From contig NZ_JAUHPX010000008.1 of assembly GCF_030418305.1 (NCBI RefSeq), forward strand, positions 60,858-124,857: a stretch of DNA of 64,000 nt. Direction: 5' to 3'. The notes beneath the pieces are model-generated. The model was not told the DNA's origin. It did not search any database and saw only the letters and a list, made by a program, of their open reading frames with translations. The position numbers and the translations under genes were made by a program. The stretch comes from Demequina lignilytica (lineage in GTDB: Bacteria; Actinomycetota; Actinomycetes; Actinomycetales; Demequinaceae). This document shows positions 55,085 to 63,971 of the stretch, in pieces (the stretch's first letter is position 1; every line of letters begins with the position of its first letter).

Positions 55085-55956
55085 CGCGCTGAGAACGCCT
55101 CAAACCGGGCTGCGAGTCGGTCACGGTGGGGTTGCTCGTTCTTTGCTTTCGGCACGGTTATTGACTGGCCGTGCATCTCCTGAAGCCCGTGCCTGAGCAT
55201 CGGTCCGTCGCGTTCCGCAAGGAGTTCACGGTTGACGTGAATCACCAAGTCCGGGGAGATCCCAAGGAAGTTCTGGTCGTAGGCGGCATGGTGAATCTTG
55301 CACATCGACATGCCGTTGGTGACCTCGGCGTCTCCATGCGACTCGGAATCCGCCGTGATATGAGCGGCGTCGAGCAGTTCGGCATGGCCGAATCTGCACA
55401 CTGTGCACCGAGTCTCGTAGGCGCGAAGCACCATCGCCCGAAACGCGGGCTGGTGGATCCGCCGCTTCGCAATGATCGAGGCGTACCGCTTCTCGATCGC
55501 TGACGGTGTGTGATCTCCCACGTCTCGGAGGTCTTCGATGGCGATCGTGACGTATCCCGCGTTCCGATCGACACTCGTCACAAAGACGGGGTAGAGGGCC
55601 TGGTAGACGTTCGGCCGCAGCTTCCGGAACAGCATCATCGGTACCTTGAGCTCGTACGCTGCGATCAGCTTCGCGTTGTCGCCGCCCGGACCACCTGTGC
55701 GGAAGTCGTAGCGCCAGATCCCATCGGCGATGGTGCGATCCGAGTAGGGGCCGGTCTCAGAAGACACCACACTCAGAGTCGCGTCTAGTTGCTGGGGATT
55801 CCGAATCCCGCGCGAATAGTCGATGAGGGGAAGGCGCGCTCCGTCGACGACAAAGTCGAGAAGGTCTGCACGCTCGACGACGCTTCCTGATGGGAATCGT
55901 GCAGCGGCCGTTTCGAGCACTCGCGCTCGGAGCGACGCACTGGTCACCGATTCCAT
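55081..55956 (-). CDS. HNH endonuclease, modification-dependent restriction-like (ScoMcrA/SRA-type)
   Basis: A 291-residue protein. The N-terminal half (SRGIRNPQQLDATLSVVSS, IADGIWRYDF, NVYQALYPVFVTSVDR) resembles the SRA-like domain of ScoMcrA-type enzymes that bind modified DNA. The C-terminal half is an HNH nuclease: CTVCRFGHAELLDAAHITAD, then GMSMCKIHHAAYDQNFLGI. It would cut modified DNA, a type IV-like role. No methyltransferase is nearby. GC is about 55-63% in the lines I counted, well below the neighbours, and GAA/GAT codons are common, suggesting transfer. Confidence 0.82.
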   Translation of the reverse strand: MESVTSASLRARVLETAAARFPSGSVVERADLLDFVVDGARLPLIDYSRGIRNPQQLDATLSVVSSETGPYSDRTIADGIWRYDFRTGGPGGDNAKLIAAYELKVPMMLFRKLRPNVYQALYPVFVTSVDRNAGYVTIAIEDLRDVGDHTPSAIEKRYASIIAKRRIHQPAFRAMVLRAYETRCTVCRFGHAELLDAAHITADSESHGDAEVTNGMSMCKIHHAAYDQNFLGISPDLVIHVNRELLAERDGPMLRHGLQEMHGQSITVPKAKNEQPHRDRLAARFEAFSAR

Positions 55957-56039
55957 GCCCGCAGCTTGGCAGCTCGTGCCACGAGGGGCAACAGCGCACC
56001 GAACCGGAATACCCTCGAGGTGAAGGAGGTTCCGCGATC

Positions 56040-56687
56040 ATGACCACCCTCGGCATCATCGGCTCCGGACACATCGGCTCCAACGTGGCTCGCGCCGCCG
56101 TCGCGGCGGGCTACGACGTCCTCATCAGCAACAGCCGCGGCCCCGACACCCTGGGCGATCTGGTCGCCGAGCTCGGCCCGCGCGCCACCGCGGTACATGC
56201 CCGCGACGCCGCGCTGAAGGGCGATCTGGTCCTGGTCGCGGTCCCCCTGGGCAAGATCGACCAGCTCCCGCTCGAGCAGCTGCGCGGCAAGGTGGTGATG
56301 GACGCCAACAACTACTACCCGCAGCGCGACGGCCGCATCGCCGCGCTCGACGCCAACCGGAAGACCACCTCCGAGCTGCTGCAGGACCTGCTGCCCGCGT
56401 CGCACGTGGTCAAGGCCTTCAACAGCATCTACGCGCGGCAGATCCCGGCGGACACCGCGCCCGCCGGCTCCCCGGTGCGCCGTGCCATCCCGATCGCGAG
56501 CAACCACCCCGAGGCGACGCACCTGGTCGCCTCCTTCCTCGACACGATCGGCTACGACGCCCACGACATGGGGCCGCTCGCGGAGTCGTGGCGCGTCGAG
56601 CGCGACACCCCGACCTACGGGGTCCCCACCACGGCCGCCGAGTACGAGGAGATCCTTCCCGGCGTGGAGCGCGTCCAGCAGGTCTGA
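56040..56687 (+). CDS. NADPH-dependent F420 reductase/NAD(P)-binding family protein
   Basis: A 215-residue Rossmann-fold protein from an ATG with GAAGGAGG upstream. The nucleotide motif is LGIIGSGHIGSNVARAAVAA with the phosphate loop SNSRGPDTL, followed by DANNYYPQRDG and SHVVKAFNSIYA. These are the features of the F420-NADPH oxidoreductase-like family (also called NADP oxidoreductase coenzyme F420-dependent). Whether it uses F420 is not shown by the sequence. Confidence 0.88.
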   Translation: MTTLGIIGSGHIGSNVARAAVAAGYDVLISNSRGPDTLGDLVAELGPRATAVHARDAALKGDLVLVAVPLGKIDQLPLEQLRGKVVMDANNYYPQRDGRIAALDANRKTTSELLQDLLPASHVVKAFNSIYARQIPADTAPAGSPVRRAIPIASNHPEATHLVASFLDTIGYDAHDMGPLAESWRVERDTPTYGVPTTAAEYEEILPGVERVQQV

Positions 56688-56729
56688 GCAGGGGATACGC
56701 TCGCGGGAAGACCGTCACGGGGGGCGACG

Positions 56730-57329
56730 ATGAACTTCACCAGCGGGATGCCCAAGCTGCCGCCGTTCGCACATCACGGAGCGACGCCCACCTCGGACCC
56801 GCTGATCCCCGGGATGACGGCGGGCGGCGACAGCGCGCAGCCGCCGACCGAGCGCCCGCGCCGCGGGATCCTGCTCCTGTCCATGGTGCTGGTGCTCGTG
56901 GCCGGCGCGCTCGCGATCTGGGTCCTGTTCCAGCCTCGCGGGGACGAGGCGGTGGCCAGGGACGCCGCCGCCTCCCTCGGTCTGACGGTGACGGACGATG
57001 CGGAGGTGGCGCTCAACGACGCGACCATCGCGGGCGGTCTCCGGGTCCGCTTCGTGGGCGAGACGGACCAGGCCGTCGAGCAGGGCTACTACTTCGACCT
57101 CGACGTCGTGACGGCGCGCGAGCCGGGGGACGACTGGATCCCGACCGACGTCGCCGGCGCGACCGGCGCGTGGTTCGTCGGTGATCCGCCGACGGCCATG
57201 TACCTCCAGCAGGGCGATCGCTGGTGGGTGGCGAGCCCCGGGACGCCGTCCATCTACGGCGATGATGCGACCGCGCGGCAGGCCTGGCACCACCTGCGCA
57301 ACGCGCTCCTCTTCACCGACGCGTCCTGA
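56730..57329 (+). CDS. Membrane-anchored protein, unknown
   Basis: A 199-residue protein with a 45-residue Pro/Gly-rich cytoplasmic N-terminus, one membrane helix (GILLLSMVLVLVAGALAIWV) and a 130-residue extracellular domain (VALNDATIAGGLRVRFVGET, YLQQGDRWWVASPGTPSIYG). No family is recognised. It lies 42 bases after the reductase gene. Confidence 0.7.
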   Translation: MNFTSGMPKLPPFAHHGATPTSDPLIPGMTAGGDSAQPPTERPRRGILLLSMVLVLVAGALAIWVLFQPRGDEAVARDAAASLGLTVTDDAEVALNDATIAGGLRVRFVGETDQAVEQGYYFDLDVVTAREPGDDWIPTDVAGATGAWFVGDPPTAMYLQQGDRWWVASPGTPSIYGDDATARQAWHHLRNALLFTDAS

Positions 57330-57386
57330 CCGCGCCCCCAGAAGTAGGGGCTACCGACGGCGCGATGACGCTGTGATGCTGGCACC

Positions 57387-57731
57387 GTGAACATGCACGG
57401 TCGTCTGCTCCGCGTCCTGTCTCAGATCTCCGGTCTGGCCGCGCTGGCATGGTGGCTCGAGACCCTCGCCGGCGTCGGCCTCCCGATCCGTCTCGCCTCG
57501 CTCGCGGCGATCGTGGTCGGCTCCGTGTGGATGCGGTACCGCGTCCGCTGGGTGATCGAGCGCGAGGGTCTCGCCATGTGCGTCAGCGTCTGCGCGATGC
57601 TCGGCGCCGTCGGGAGCTTCGCCTACATGGCGACCGGCTTGTGGATCGGCGCCCTGGCGCACCTGATCCTGGTGGCCTCCGGGGTGCGCGTCACGCTCGA
57701 GGAGTTCGGGGTCACCCGCGCGCTGGCGTAG
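57387..57731 (+). CDS. Small membrane protein, unknown
   Basis: A 114-residue protein with three to four hydrophobic segments (ISGLAALAWWLETLAGVGL, LASLAAIVVGSVWM, LGAVGSFAYMATGLWIGALA). The start may be the GTG at 57387 or the ATG two codons later. No family is recognised. Confidence 0.65.
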   Translation: MNMHGRLLRVLSQISGLAALAWWLETLAGVGLPIRLASLAAIVVGSVWMRYRVRWVIEREGLAMCVSVCAMLGAVGSFAYMATGLWIGALAHLILVASGVRVTLEEFGVTRALA

Positions 57732-57746
57732 GAGCGCGCAAACAAA

Positions 57747-57786
57747 GAAGGTTAACTTGCAAGGCAACCTTCCAAAGTCGTAACCT
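57747..57786 (+). promoter_or_regulatory. MarR-MFS promoter with nested dyads
   Basis: GAAGGTT (57747-57753) is matched in reverse by AACCTTC (57766-57772), and the centre holds the palindrome CTTGCAAG (57756-57763). The same bases give a -35 TTGCAA and, 17 bases later, a -10 TAACCT (57781-57786). The GTG begins 6 bases after it, so the MarR gene is leaderless and almost certainly autorepressed. Confidence 0.8.
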
Positions 57787-57792
57787 GGTGGC

Positions 57793-58230
57793 GTGACCCG
57801 CCCCGAGGACCCCGCCGCGCTCGCCCCTCGCCTGCGCATCGTCGCCGCCCGGCTCAACCGCCTGGCTCGCAACGCCACCCCGGAGGCGCACCTCACGCCG
57901 TCGCAGGAGTCCGCGATGCGCATGATCCGCAAGCGTGGCCCGCTCACCACCGCCGAGCTCGCCGAGATCGAGCACGTCCGCCCGCAGTCCATGGGACAGG
58001 TGGTGCGCGCGCTCGGTGAGGCGGGCCTGGTCGACCGCACTCCCGACCCCGACGACGGCCGCCGCGAGCTCCTCGCGCTCAGCGACGCGGGGGAGGAGTC
58101 CCTCGCCGCCGTGTCCCGCGAGCGTGACGCCGCGTTCGCGTCCCTGCTCGCCGAGCGCCTGGCCGACGCGGACCGTGACGCCCTCGCCGCCGCGCTCCCG
58201 CTGCTCGAGACCCTGGTCGCGGAGAGGTGA
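57793..58230 (+). CDS. MarR-family transcriptional regulator
   Basis: A 145-residue winged-helix repressor. The recognition region is GPLTTAELAEIEHVRPQSMGQVVRAL, split by the wing DRTPDPDDGRRELLALSD. The dyad at its own promoter and the four-base overlap (GTGA) with the MFS gene indicate a ligand-responsive repressor of drug efflux. Confidence 0.93.
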   Translation: MTRPEDPAALAPRLRIVAARLNRLARNATPEAHLTPSQESAMRMIRKRGPLTTAELAEIEHVRPQSMGQVVRALGEAGLVDRTPDPDDGRRELLALSDAGEESLAAVSRERDAAFASLLAERLADADRDALAAALPLLETLVAER

Positions 58231-59657
58231 CGCCCACCCAGGGCTTCGGCGCCCGGTTCGCGCTCCCCGTGCTGACGGGGCCGGCGATGAACCCGCTCAA
58301 CACCACCATGATCGCGGTGGCGCTGGTGCCCATCGCCGAGGCGACCGGGGTGACCGTCGCCCAGGTGATGTGGCTGGTCGCCGGCCTGTACCTGGTCAGC
58401 TCGGTCGGCCAGCCCGCGTGCGGTCGCCTCGCCGACATCTACGGGCCCCGGCGCGTCTACCTCGCGGGCCTGACCGCGACGGCGATCGGCGGCATCGTCC
58501 CCGCGCTCTGGCCCACCTTCACCGGCGTCCTGGTCGCACGCCTGCTGATCGGCCTGGGGACCTCGGCCGCGTACCCCTCCTCGATGGCGCAGATCTCCGC
58601 CCAGTCCGCGCGCCTGCGCCGCGAGCCCCCGCCGATCCTGCTGTCCGGCCTGTCGATGGCCGCCCTCACCTCCATCTCGATCGGGCCGGTGCTCGGCGGG
58701 CTCCTGGTGCACTGGTTCGGGTGGCAGTCGATCTTCCTGGTCAACGTGCCCGTCGCGATCGCCGTCGCGGTCATGACGCTCCGGTGGCTGCCACGGGACG
58801 ATGCGCGGGTCGCCCCGGGCACCTCCGTCGCCCGGGCGATCGACCTGCCCGGCATGGTGCTCTTCACGCTCACGCTCACCCCGACGCTGGTGTTCCTGCT
58901 CGACATCGACCAGCACCAGTGGTGGCTGCTCGCCGCGCCCGCTCTGGCCGGCCCGGCCCTGATCTGGCACGAGCGCCGCACCGAGCGCCCCTTCATCGAC
59001 GTCCGCATGCTCGCCCGCAACCGCGCGCTGTCGCGTACCTACCTGCGATTCTTCCTCAGCTACGTGGGCATCTACCTGGTGACCTACTCCATGACGCCGT
59101 GGTTCCAGAGCGCCCGCGGTCTCGATGCCGACGTGACGGGACTGATGATGATCCCGGCCGCGGTGGTCGCCTTCGCCGCGAACCTCATCGTCGCCAGGCA
59201 GCCGCGCCCGCGGCGCACCCTGATCATCGCCGCAGGCGTGCCGCTCGTCGGCGGCGTCCTCGTGACGGCGATCCATACCGGCACGCCTCTCGCCTGGGTG
59301 CTCGCGGCGATCGCGCTGTTCGGCATCCCGCAGGGCCTGGTGTCGGTGACGAACCAGGCGGTGCTGTACCGGCAGGCCCCCGCGGGGCAGATCGGCACCG
59401 CGGCGGGACTGTCGCGCACCGCTCTCCAGATGGGGGCGATCGCCGCTTCGGTGGTGATCGCCGGCGCCGTGGGTGACACTCCGACCGATGCGAGCCTGCA
59501 CACGGTCGGGATCGTGATCGCGGCGGTGTCCGCCGTGGTGCTGGTGCTGGTGGTCGCCGACCCGGGTCTGCGGTCGGACGTGCACCGCGTACGCGACGCG
59601 CGGCGGACGCGCCGGGAGAGCCGTTCGGCCCAGGGCGCCCCGGCGGGCTCCCACTAG
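58227..59657 (+). CDS. MFS drug-efflux transporter (DHA2/EmrB-like)
   Basis: A 476-residue transporter with about 14 hydrophobic segments. Motif A between helices 2 and 3 is GRLADIYGPRRVYLAGL, and motif C-like glycine/proline-rich sequence SIGPVLGGLLVHWFGWQSIF lies in helix 5, both typical of drug/proton antiporters. Control is through the overlapping MarR gene. The substrate is unknown. Confidence 0.93.
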   Translation: MTPTQGFGARFALPVLTGPAMNPLNTTMIAVALVPIAEATGVTVAQVMWLVAGLYLVSSVGQPACGRLADIYGPRRVYLAGLTATAIGGIVPALWPTFTGVLVARLLIGLGTSAAYPSSMAQISAQSARLRREPPPILLSGLSMAALTSISIGPVLGGLLVHWFGWQSIFLVNVPVAIAVAVMTLRWLPRDDARVAPGTSVARAIDLPGMVLFTLTLTPTLVFLLDIDQHQWWLLAAPALAGPALIWHERRTERPFIDVRMLARNRALSRTYLRFFLSYVGIYLVTYSMTPWFQSARGLDADVTGLMMIPAAVVAFAANLIVARQPRPRRTLIIAAGVPLVGGVLVTAIHTGTPLAWVLAAIALFGIPQGLVSVTNQAVLYRQAPAGQIGTAAGLSRTALQMGAIAASVVIAGAVGDTPTDASLHTVGIVIAAVSAVVLVLVVADPGLRSDVHRVRDARRTRRESRSAQGAPAGSH

Positions 59658-59666
59658 TCTCGGACC

Positions 59667-60461
59667 ATGTCCTCGAACTGGTCGCTCCTGCTCCCGGGCG
59701 TGATCGTCGCGATCGTCGCCGGCATCACCATCGGCGGCACCATCGACATCGGCCGCCGCACCGCCGAGCTCCGCGCGCGCCAGCGCCGCTTCGAGGCCGA
59801 GGGCCCGCTCGCGCTCGCGGCCGCGCATGACCTCCTGGTCGCGGGCATCCCGCGTGACCCGTCCTCGCTGGTCCCGCCGGAGGCGTTCGTCCGCCCGGTG
59901 CGCGACCAGGTCGCGACCCTGCAGCTCGGCTCGCGACGCGCGAAGTCCGAGCTCCCCGCGATCGCGATGCTCGACGGCCTGGACCGGCTGCTCGAGGAGA
60001 TGACCGTGAGGGGCCGCATGCTCGACGCCGCCCTGGTCGCGGCCTTCAGCAAGGACCGTACGGAGGCCGAGACGCGGTTCATGCTCAAGCTCGCGCGCCA
60101 GGCGATCCAGCGCGACCCGCAGCCGGCGGGCGACGAGGTACCCGAGATCGATTCCGAGCCCGTCAACGCGATCCTCGAGGGTGACGCCGACCTCCGCGCC
60201 CGCATCGTCCAGTACCGCCACCTGCAGGAGCGTCTCTTCAACGTCGCCGACGCCTTCGTGGATCACTGGTGGGTGGTGCGCGGGCTGCGCCTCGACGCCG
60301 CCGCCCGCACCGCGACCGCGACCCTCGAGGGCGGGCCCGTCGCCCGGTGGCGCGTGGCCCGCGACATCGACCGCAAGCTGCACGCGGACATCGTCCACGA
60401 CTTCCTGCCGCGCTGGCAGGAGCTCACCGCGGCGCTCGGGAAGGGCAGCGCGGCGCGCTAG
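59667..60461 (+). CDS. Membrane-anchored helical protein, unknown
   Basis: A 264-residue protein preceded by TAGTCT six to seven bases before the ATG, so leaderless. An N-terminal helix (LLPGVIVAIVAGITIGGTI) is followed by a long charged, mostly helical domain (RRTAELRARQRRFEAEGPLA, ARIVQYRHLQERLFNVADAF). No family is recognised. Confidence 0.7.
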   Translation: MSSNWSLLLPGVIVAIVAGITIGGTIDIGRRTAELRARQRRFEAEGPLALAAAHDLLVAGIPRDPSSLVPPEAFVRPVRDQVATLQLGSRRAKSELPAIAMLDGLDRLLEEMTVRGRMLDAALVAAFSKDRTEAETRFMLKLARQAIQRDPQPAGDEVPEIDSEPVNAILEGDADLRARIVQYRHLQERLFNVADAFVDHWWVVRGLRLDAAARTATATLEGGPVARWRVARDIDRKLHADIVHDFLPRWQELTAALGKGSAAR

Positions 60462-60506
60462 CCGTGACACCACGGCCCGACGCGCGCCGGGTCTAGGCTC
60501 GGCCCC

Positions 60507-61604
60507 ATGGAGACCACCACGCCCGCACCGTTCACCGTGATCCCGAACCGGCGCCCCGCGTCCGACGAGGAGCGGTGGCTCGCGATGGAGGACCCGGTCT
60601 TCGGCAAGGTCTTCACCGACCACATGGCGCGCGCGACCTGGCGCGACGGTGAGGGCTGGACCCAGCGTCGCATCGTCCCCCTCGCCCCCCTCCCGATGCA
60701 CCCCGGCGCCGCCGTCCTCCACTATGCGCAGCAGGCCTTCGAGGGCCTCAAGGCGTACCGGCACGAGGACGACTCCATCCACCTGTTCCGTCCCGAGCGC
60801 AACGCCGCCCGCCTGGCCGCGTCCGCGCGCCGGCTCGCCCTGCCCGAGCTCCCGGCCGAGGACTTCCTGGCCTCCCTCGAGGAGCTCGTGACCATCGACC
60901 AGCAGTGGGTCCCCGGCACGCCCGGCGCGAGCCTCTACCTGCGGCCGCTGCTCATCGCGACCGAGCCCAGCCTCCTGGTCCAGCCGTCCGACGAGGTCGA
61001 CTACCTGGTCACCGCGTCGCCCGTGGGCGCCTACATCGCGACCGGCGACCAGGGCGCCTCGATCTGGGTGTCGAAGGGCTACCACCGCGCCAACGCGGGC
61101 GGCACCGGCGAGGCCAAGACCGCCGGCAACTACGCGGCGAGCATGCTCCCGCAGCTCGAGGCCAAGGCCCACGGCTGCCAGCAGGTGCTGTTCCTCGACG
61201 CCAAGGAGGACCGCTACGTCGAGGAGCTCGGCGGCATGAACCTCATGGCGGTGCGCGCCGACGGCACGGTGCTCACGCCGTCCCTGAGCGGCACCATCCT
61301 CCCGGGCGTCACCCGCGACTCGATCCTCACGCTGCTGAAGGACTCCGGGCGCACCGTCGAGGAGCGCGACATCGAGCTCGCCGAGATCCTCGAGGGGATC
61401 GAGGCGGGGGAGATCGTCGAGCTGTTCGCCTGCGGCACCGCCGCCGTGGTGACGGCCATCGGTCGCCTGGTCTCCGACGACTTCGACGTGACCGTGGGCG
61501 ACGGTTCGCCGGGCCCGGTGGGAGCTGAGATGGTCGGCGCGCTGACCGACATCCAGTACGGCCGCGCCGAGGACACGCACGGCTGGCTCCACCGGGTGGT
61601 CTGA
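60507..61604 (+). CDS. Branched-chain amino acid aminotransferase (2)
   Basis: A 365-residue paralogue of the IlvE at 44094-45203, with the same blocks: FTDHMARATWRDGEGWTQ, HYAQQAFEGLKAYRHEDDS, GTGEAKTAGNYAASMLPQ with the PLP Lys, EELGGMNLMAV and GTAAVVTAIG. Differences around the Lys (TAGNYA for CGGNYA) may mean different substrate preference. TAGGCT lies just before the ATG (leaderless). Its stop overlaps the next lipoprotein start by one base. Confidence 0.94.
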   Translation: METTTPAPFTVIPNRRPASDEERWLAMEDPVFGKVFTDHMARATWRDGEGWTQRRIVPLAPLPMHPGAAVLHYAQQAFEGLKAYRHEDDSIHLFRPERNAARLAASARRLALPELPAEDFLASLEELVTIDQQWVPGTPGASLYLRPLLIATEPSLLVQPSDEVDYLVTASPVGAYIATGDQGASIWVSKGYHRANAGGTGEAKTAGNYAASMLPQLEAKAHGCQQVLFLDAKEDRYVEELGGMNLMAVRADGTVLTPSLSGTILPGVTRDSILTLLKDSGRTVEERDIELAEILEGIEAGEIVELFACGTAAVVTAIGRLVSDDFDVTVGDGSPGPVGAEMVGALTDIQYGRAEDTHGWLHRVV

Positions 61605-62131
61605 TGCGGACGATGCGCGCCGTGGGCGTCGCGCTCGCTCTCGCGTGGGTGCTCGCCGGGTGCACGGGCGGCGACGATGCGTCGACGTCGCCGAGCGCGT
61701 CGACGCCCGCCGCGTCCGCGAGCCCCTCTGTCGCGACACCGTCGGCGACGCCCTCGGCCGCGCAGATGCCCACGCCGTCGCCCACCGCATCGTCCTCCCC
61801 GGACCCCGCCGGTCCGGTACCCGTGACCGCCGCGAACCTCGAGGATGCGCTCGCGACCGCGGGCTTCGAATGCGGCGACCTCGACGGGGTGCTCAACTGC
61901 GCGATCGGCGGGTCGAACGTGCCGTTCGGCGTGCCCGACGACTGGGCCGCCGACACCGAGCTGCGTCGCGATGCCTGCGAGCAGGGGTACCTGTCCGCCG
62001 ACTATCAGGTGGTCGGCGACGACGCGACCTGGTACGCCGCGCCGGATTACGTGGAGGACGCCGAGACCCTCATCGAACGGCTCGCCGCGGCGGGCTACAC
62101 GACGGACTTCTTCGACTACTGCCCGGCCTGA
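61604..62131 (+). CDS. Lipoprotein with Ser/Thr/Pro/Ala linker, unknown
   Basis: A 175-residue protein whose ATG overlaps the BCAT stop (TGATG). The signal AVGVALALAWVLAGC ends in lipobox LAGC. A 50-residue Ser/Thr/Pro/Ala-rich linker leads to a small folded domain with four Cys (FECGDLDGVLNC, DACEQGYL, FDYCPA). No family is recognised. Confidence 0.75.
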   Translation: MRTMRAVGVALALAWVLAGCTGGDDASTSPSASTPAASASPSVATPSATPSAAQMPTPSPTASSSPDPAGPVPVTAANLEDALATAGFECGDLDGVLNCAIGGSNVPFGVPDDWAADTELRRDACEQGYLSADYQVVGDDATWYAAPDYVEDAETLIERLAAAGYTTDFFDYCPA

Positions 62132-62174
62132 CGGGGCACCGCCCGGTGTCGGCGCGCGGCCGTACAGTGAGGCG

Positions 62175-62699
62175 GTGCCCGCGAACGACTACACCCTCAC
62201 ACGACGCCGGATGAAGAACATCCGGATGACGGTCCGCGCGGGGACCGGCGAGGTGCGGGTGTCCGCGCCGCTGCGGACGCCGCGCCGGGTCATCGACGCC
62301 TGGGTGGAGTCGAAGGCGGAGTGGATCGAGCTGCAGCGGTCGAAGGCGCTCGCCGCGCCCGCCCCGCTCGCCCCCGGTCCCGAGGCGGACGCGCTGCGGC
62401 GAGAGCTCCGGCCCGTGCTCGCGGAGCTGGTCGCGGCATGGGTGCCGCGCATGGGCGTGCCCGAGCCGACCTGGCGTGTCCGGATCATGCGCTCGCGGTG
62501 GGGCAGCTGCAATAAGGACGCGCGCTCGCTGAACTTCAGCCTCGAGCTCGCGCGCAAGGACCGGCACCTGGTCGAGTACGTGGTGGTCCACGAGCTCGCG
62601 CACCTGATCGAGTCCAATCACGGTCCCGGCTTCTACGCGGTCATGGACGCGCACCTGCCCGATTGGAAGTCGCGGCGCGCGGAGCTCAACGGCCGCTGA
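62175..62699 (+). CDS. YgjP-like (DUF45/M48-related) metallopeptidase
   Basis: A 174-residue protein from a GTG preceded by TACAGT (leaderless). The family pattern is complete: RRRMKNIRMTVR at the start, SRWGSCNKDARSLNFSLEL, then the zinc motif VVVHELAHLIESNHGPGFY (HExxH plus a downstream His). Family members are predicted zinc peptidases, often linked to restriction systems elsewhere; here none is adjacent. Confidence 0.92.
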   Translation: MPANDYTLTRRRMKNIRMTVRAGTGEVRVSAPLRTPRRVIDAWVESKAEWIELQRSKALAAPAPLAPGPEADALRRELRPVLAELVAAWVPRMGVPEPTWRVRIMRSRWGSCNKDARSLNFSLELARKDRHLVEYVVVHELAHLIESNHGPGFYAVMDAHLPDWKSRRAELNGR

Positions 62700-62883
62700 G
62701 CTGCGTCTGCTCGCTCCGCCCCCACCGTCTCGTCGTCTCACCGTCTTCTGCTGCGGGGAAGCCAGCGCCCCTCCCGAGCGATCCCCGACTCCTGCGGGAG
62801 ACTCACAGCCCTTGGGCCGATTCCTGCAGCGGCTCCGCGTGCGGGGCTGTGGGGACGTGGTGTCGCGCGGATAGTGTCGTCGC

Positions 62884-63723
62884 ATGCGTGAGGGAGATCT
62901 GCTCCGTCCGGACGGGCGCCGGGTCCATTGGTACGACGGCGGGCCAGAGGACGCCGAGCTGGTGCTGTTCTGGCACCACGGCACGCCGAACATCGGTCAG
63001 CCTCCCGGTCCCCTGATGGCGCCCGTGACCGAGCGCGGCTGGCGGTGGATCTCGCTGGACCGCCCGGGGTACGGGGGATCGGACCGGCGGGAGGGACGAT
63101 GCGTGGCGGACGTGGTCGAAGACGTCGCCGACGCCGCGGCGGCGCTGGCGGTGCCCCGGTTCGCGGTGGTCGGGCACTCGGGTGGAGGGCCTCACGCGCT
63201 CGCCTGCGCGGCTGTGCTCGGGCCGGAGCGTGTGCGGGCGGCGGTGTCGATCGCGGGTCTGGCGCCGTTCGGCGCCCCCGGCCTGGACTGGTTCGGGGGC
63301 ATGGCCCCCGGCGGACGCTCCGAGCTGGAGGCCGCCGCTCTCGGACCGGCCGCGCTCGCGGCACAGCTCGAGAGCGAGGAGTGGGATCCCGAGAGCTTCA
63401 CCCCCGGTGACCACGCCGCGCTCGAGGGGGAGTGGGGCTGGTTCGGTTCGGTGGTGGAGGCGGCGCTCTCCCTCGGACCGGACGGGATGATCGACGACGA
63501 CGTCGCCTATGTGTCCGACTGGGGGTGCGCGGTGGAGGACGCCGGGAGCGTGCCGGTGCTGGTCGCGCATGGGGAGGACGACCGTGTGGTGCCGGCGGCT
63601 CACGGGCGGTGGCTGGCGGACGCGATCCCGGGCGCCGAGGCGAGATTTCTCGAGGATTCCGGGCACATCTCGGTCCTCCTGGACGCTGGGGCGCTGCTGA
63701 ACTGGCTCGAGACCCACGCCTAG
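62884..63723 (+). CDS. Alpha/beta hydrolase
   Basis: A 279-residue hydrolase. The oxyanion region is LVLFWHHGTPNIGQPPGPL, the nucleophile elbow VVGHSGGGPHALACA (Ser in G-H-S-G-G), the acid VLVAHGEDDRVVPAAHG and the His LEDSGHISVLLD. It is similar in type to the hydrolase at 47324 but not closely alike. The 184 bases before it hold no gene or clear signal except a GATAGT -10-like box. Confidence 0.9.
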   Translation: MREGDLLRPDGRRVHWYDGGPEDAELVLFWHHGTPNIGQPPGPLMAPVTERGWRWISLDRPGYGGSDRREGRCVADVVEDVADAAAALAVPRFAVVGHSGGGPHALACAAVLGPERVRAAVSIAGLAPFGAPGLDWFGGMAPGGRSELEAAALGPAALAAQLESEEWDPESFTPGDHAALEGEWGWFGSVVEAALSLGPDGMIDDDVAYVSDWGCAVEDAGSVPVLVAHGEDDRVVPAAHGRWLADAIPGAEARFLEDSGHISVLLDAGALLNWLETHA

Positions 63724-63774
63724 AGCCGATCTACCAGGGGCGACACGCCCGGGTGTCACGACACGCCCAGCGGA

Positions 63775-63804
63775 TTGGACATGCCCGAAACACCTGTGTA
63801 ACTT
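63775..63804 (+). promoter_or_regulatory. Upstream promoter (P1) of probable rRNA or tRNA operon
   Basis: TTGGAC (63775-63780) and TAACTT (63799-63804) are spaced by 18 bases inside an AT-richer stretch. The sequence after the -10 (GTGTAACTTA...GAGTTGCC...CGAGGTCC) is repeated after the second promoter about 168 bases downstream. Confidence 0.6.
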
Positions 63805-63942
63805 ATTCCGAGTTGCCAGGGACGAGGTCCGAAAGGAACGAGGCCCTGAACCTCCAGATCACAGCTGATCGAGACTGCGTAAGCGGTCGGACGAGCGTAT
63901 GCTGGAGGTCCTCCTCGAACCGAGACACACCGACACGGTGAG

Positions 63943-63971
63943 TTGACATGGTGCGAGAGAGTGTGTAACTT
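63943..63971 (+). promoter_or_regulatory. Downstream promoter (P2) of probable rRNA or tRNA operon
   Basis: TTGACA (63943-63948) and TAACTT (63966-63971) with a 17-base spacer make a near-consensus housekeeping promoter, the strongest in the window. Tandem promoters with a repeated leader are typical of stable-RNA operons. The RNA itself would start beyond the window. Confidence 0.7.

Noticed and set aside
57351..61790. A 1479-residue open reading frame on the minus strand
   Set aside because: It is antisense to the MarR, MFS, unknown-protein and BCAT genes, is Arg/His/Gly/Asp-rich without domains, and reflects the low stop frequency of high-GC DNA.
62700..62883. A small gene or RNA in the 184-base gap before the last hydrolase
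   Set aside because: I found no start with a ribosome-binding site, no clear stem and no conserved RNA motif.
63432..63941. A 169-residue plus-strand frame at the end of the window
   Set aside because: It overlaps the alpha/beta hydrolase in another frame and runs through the promoter-like region.
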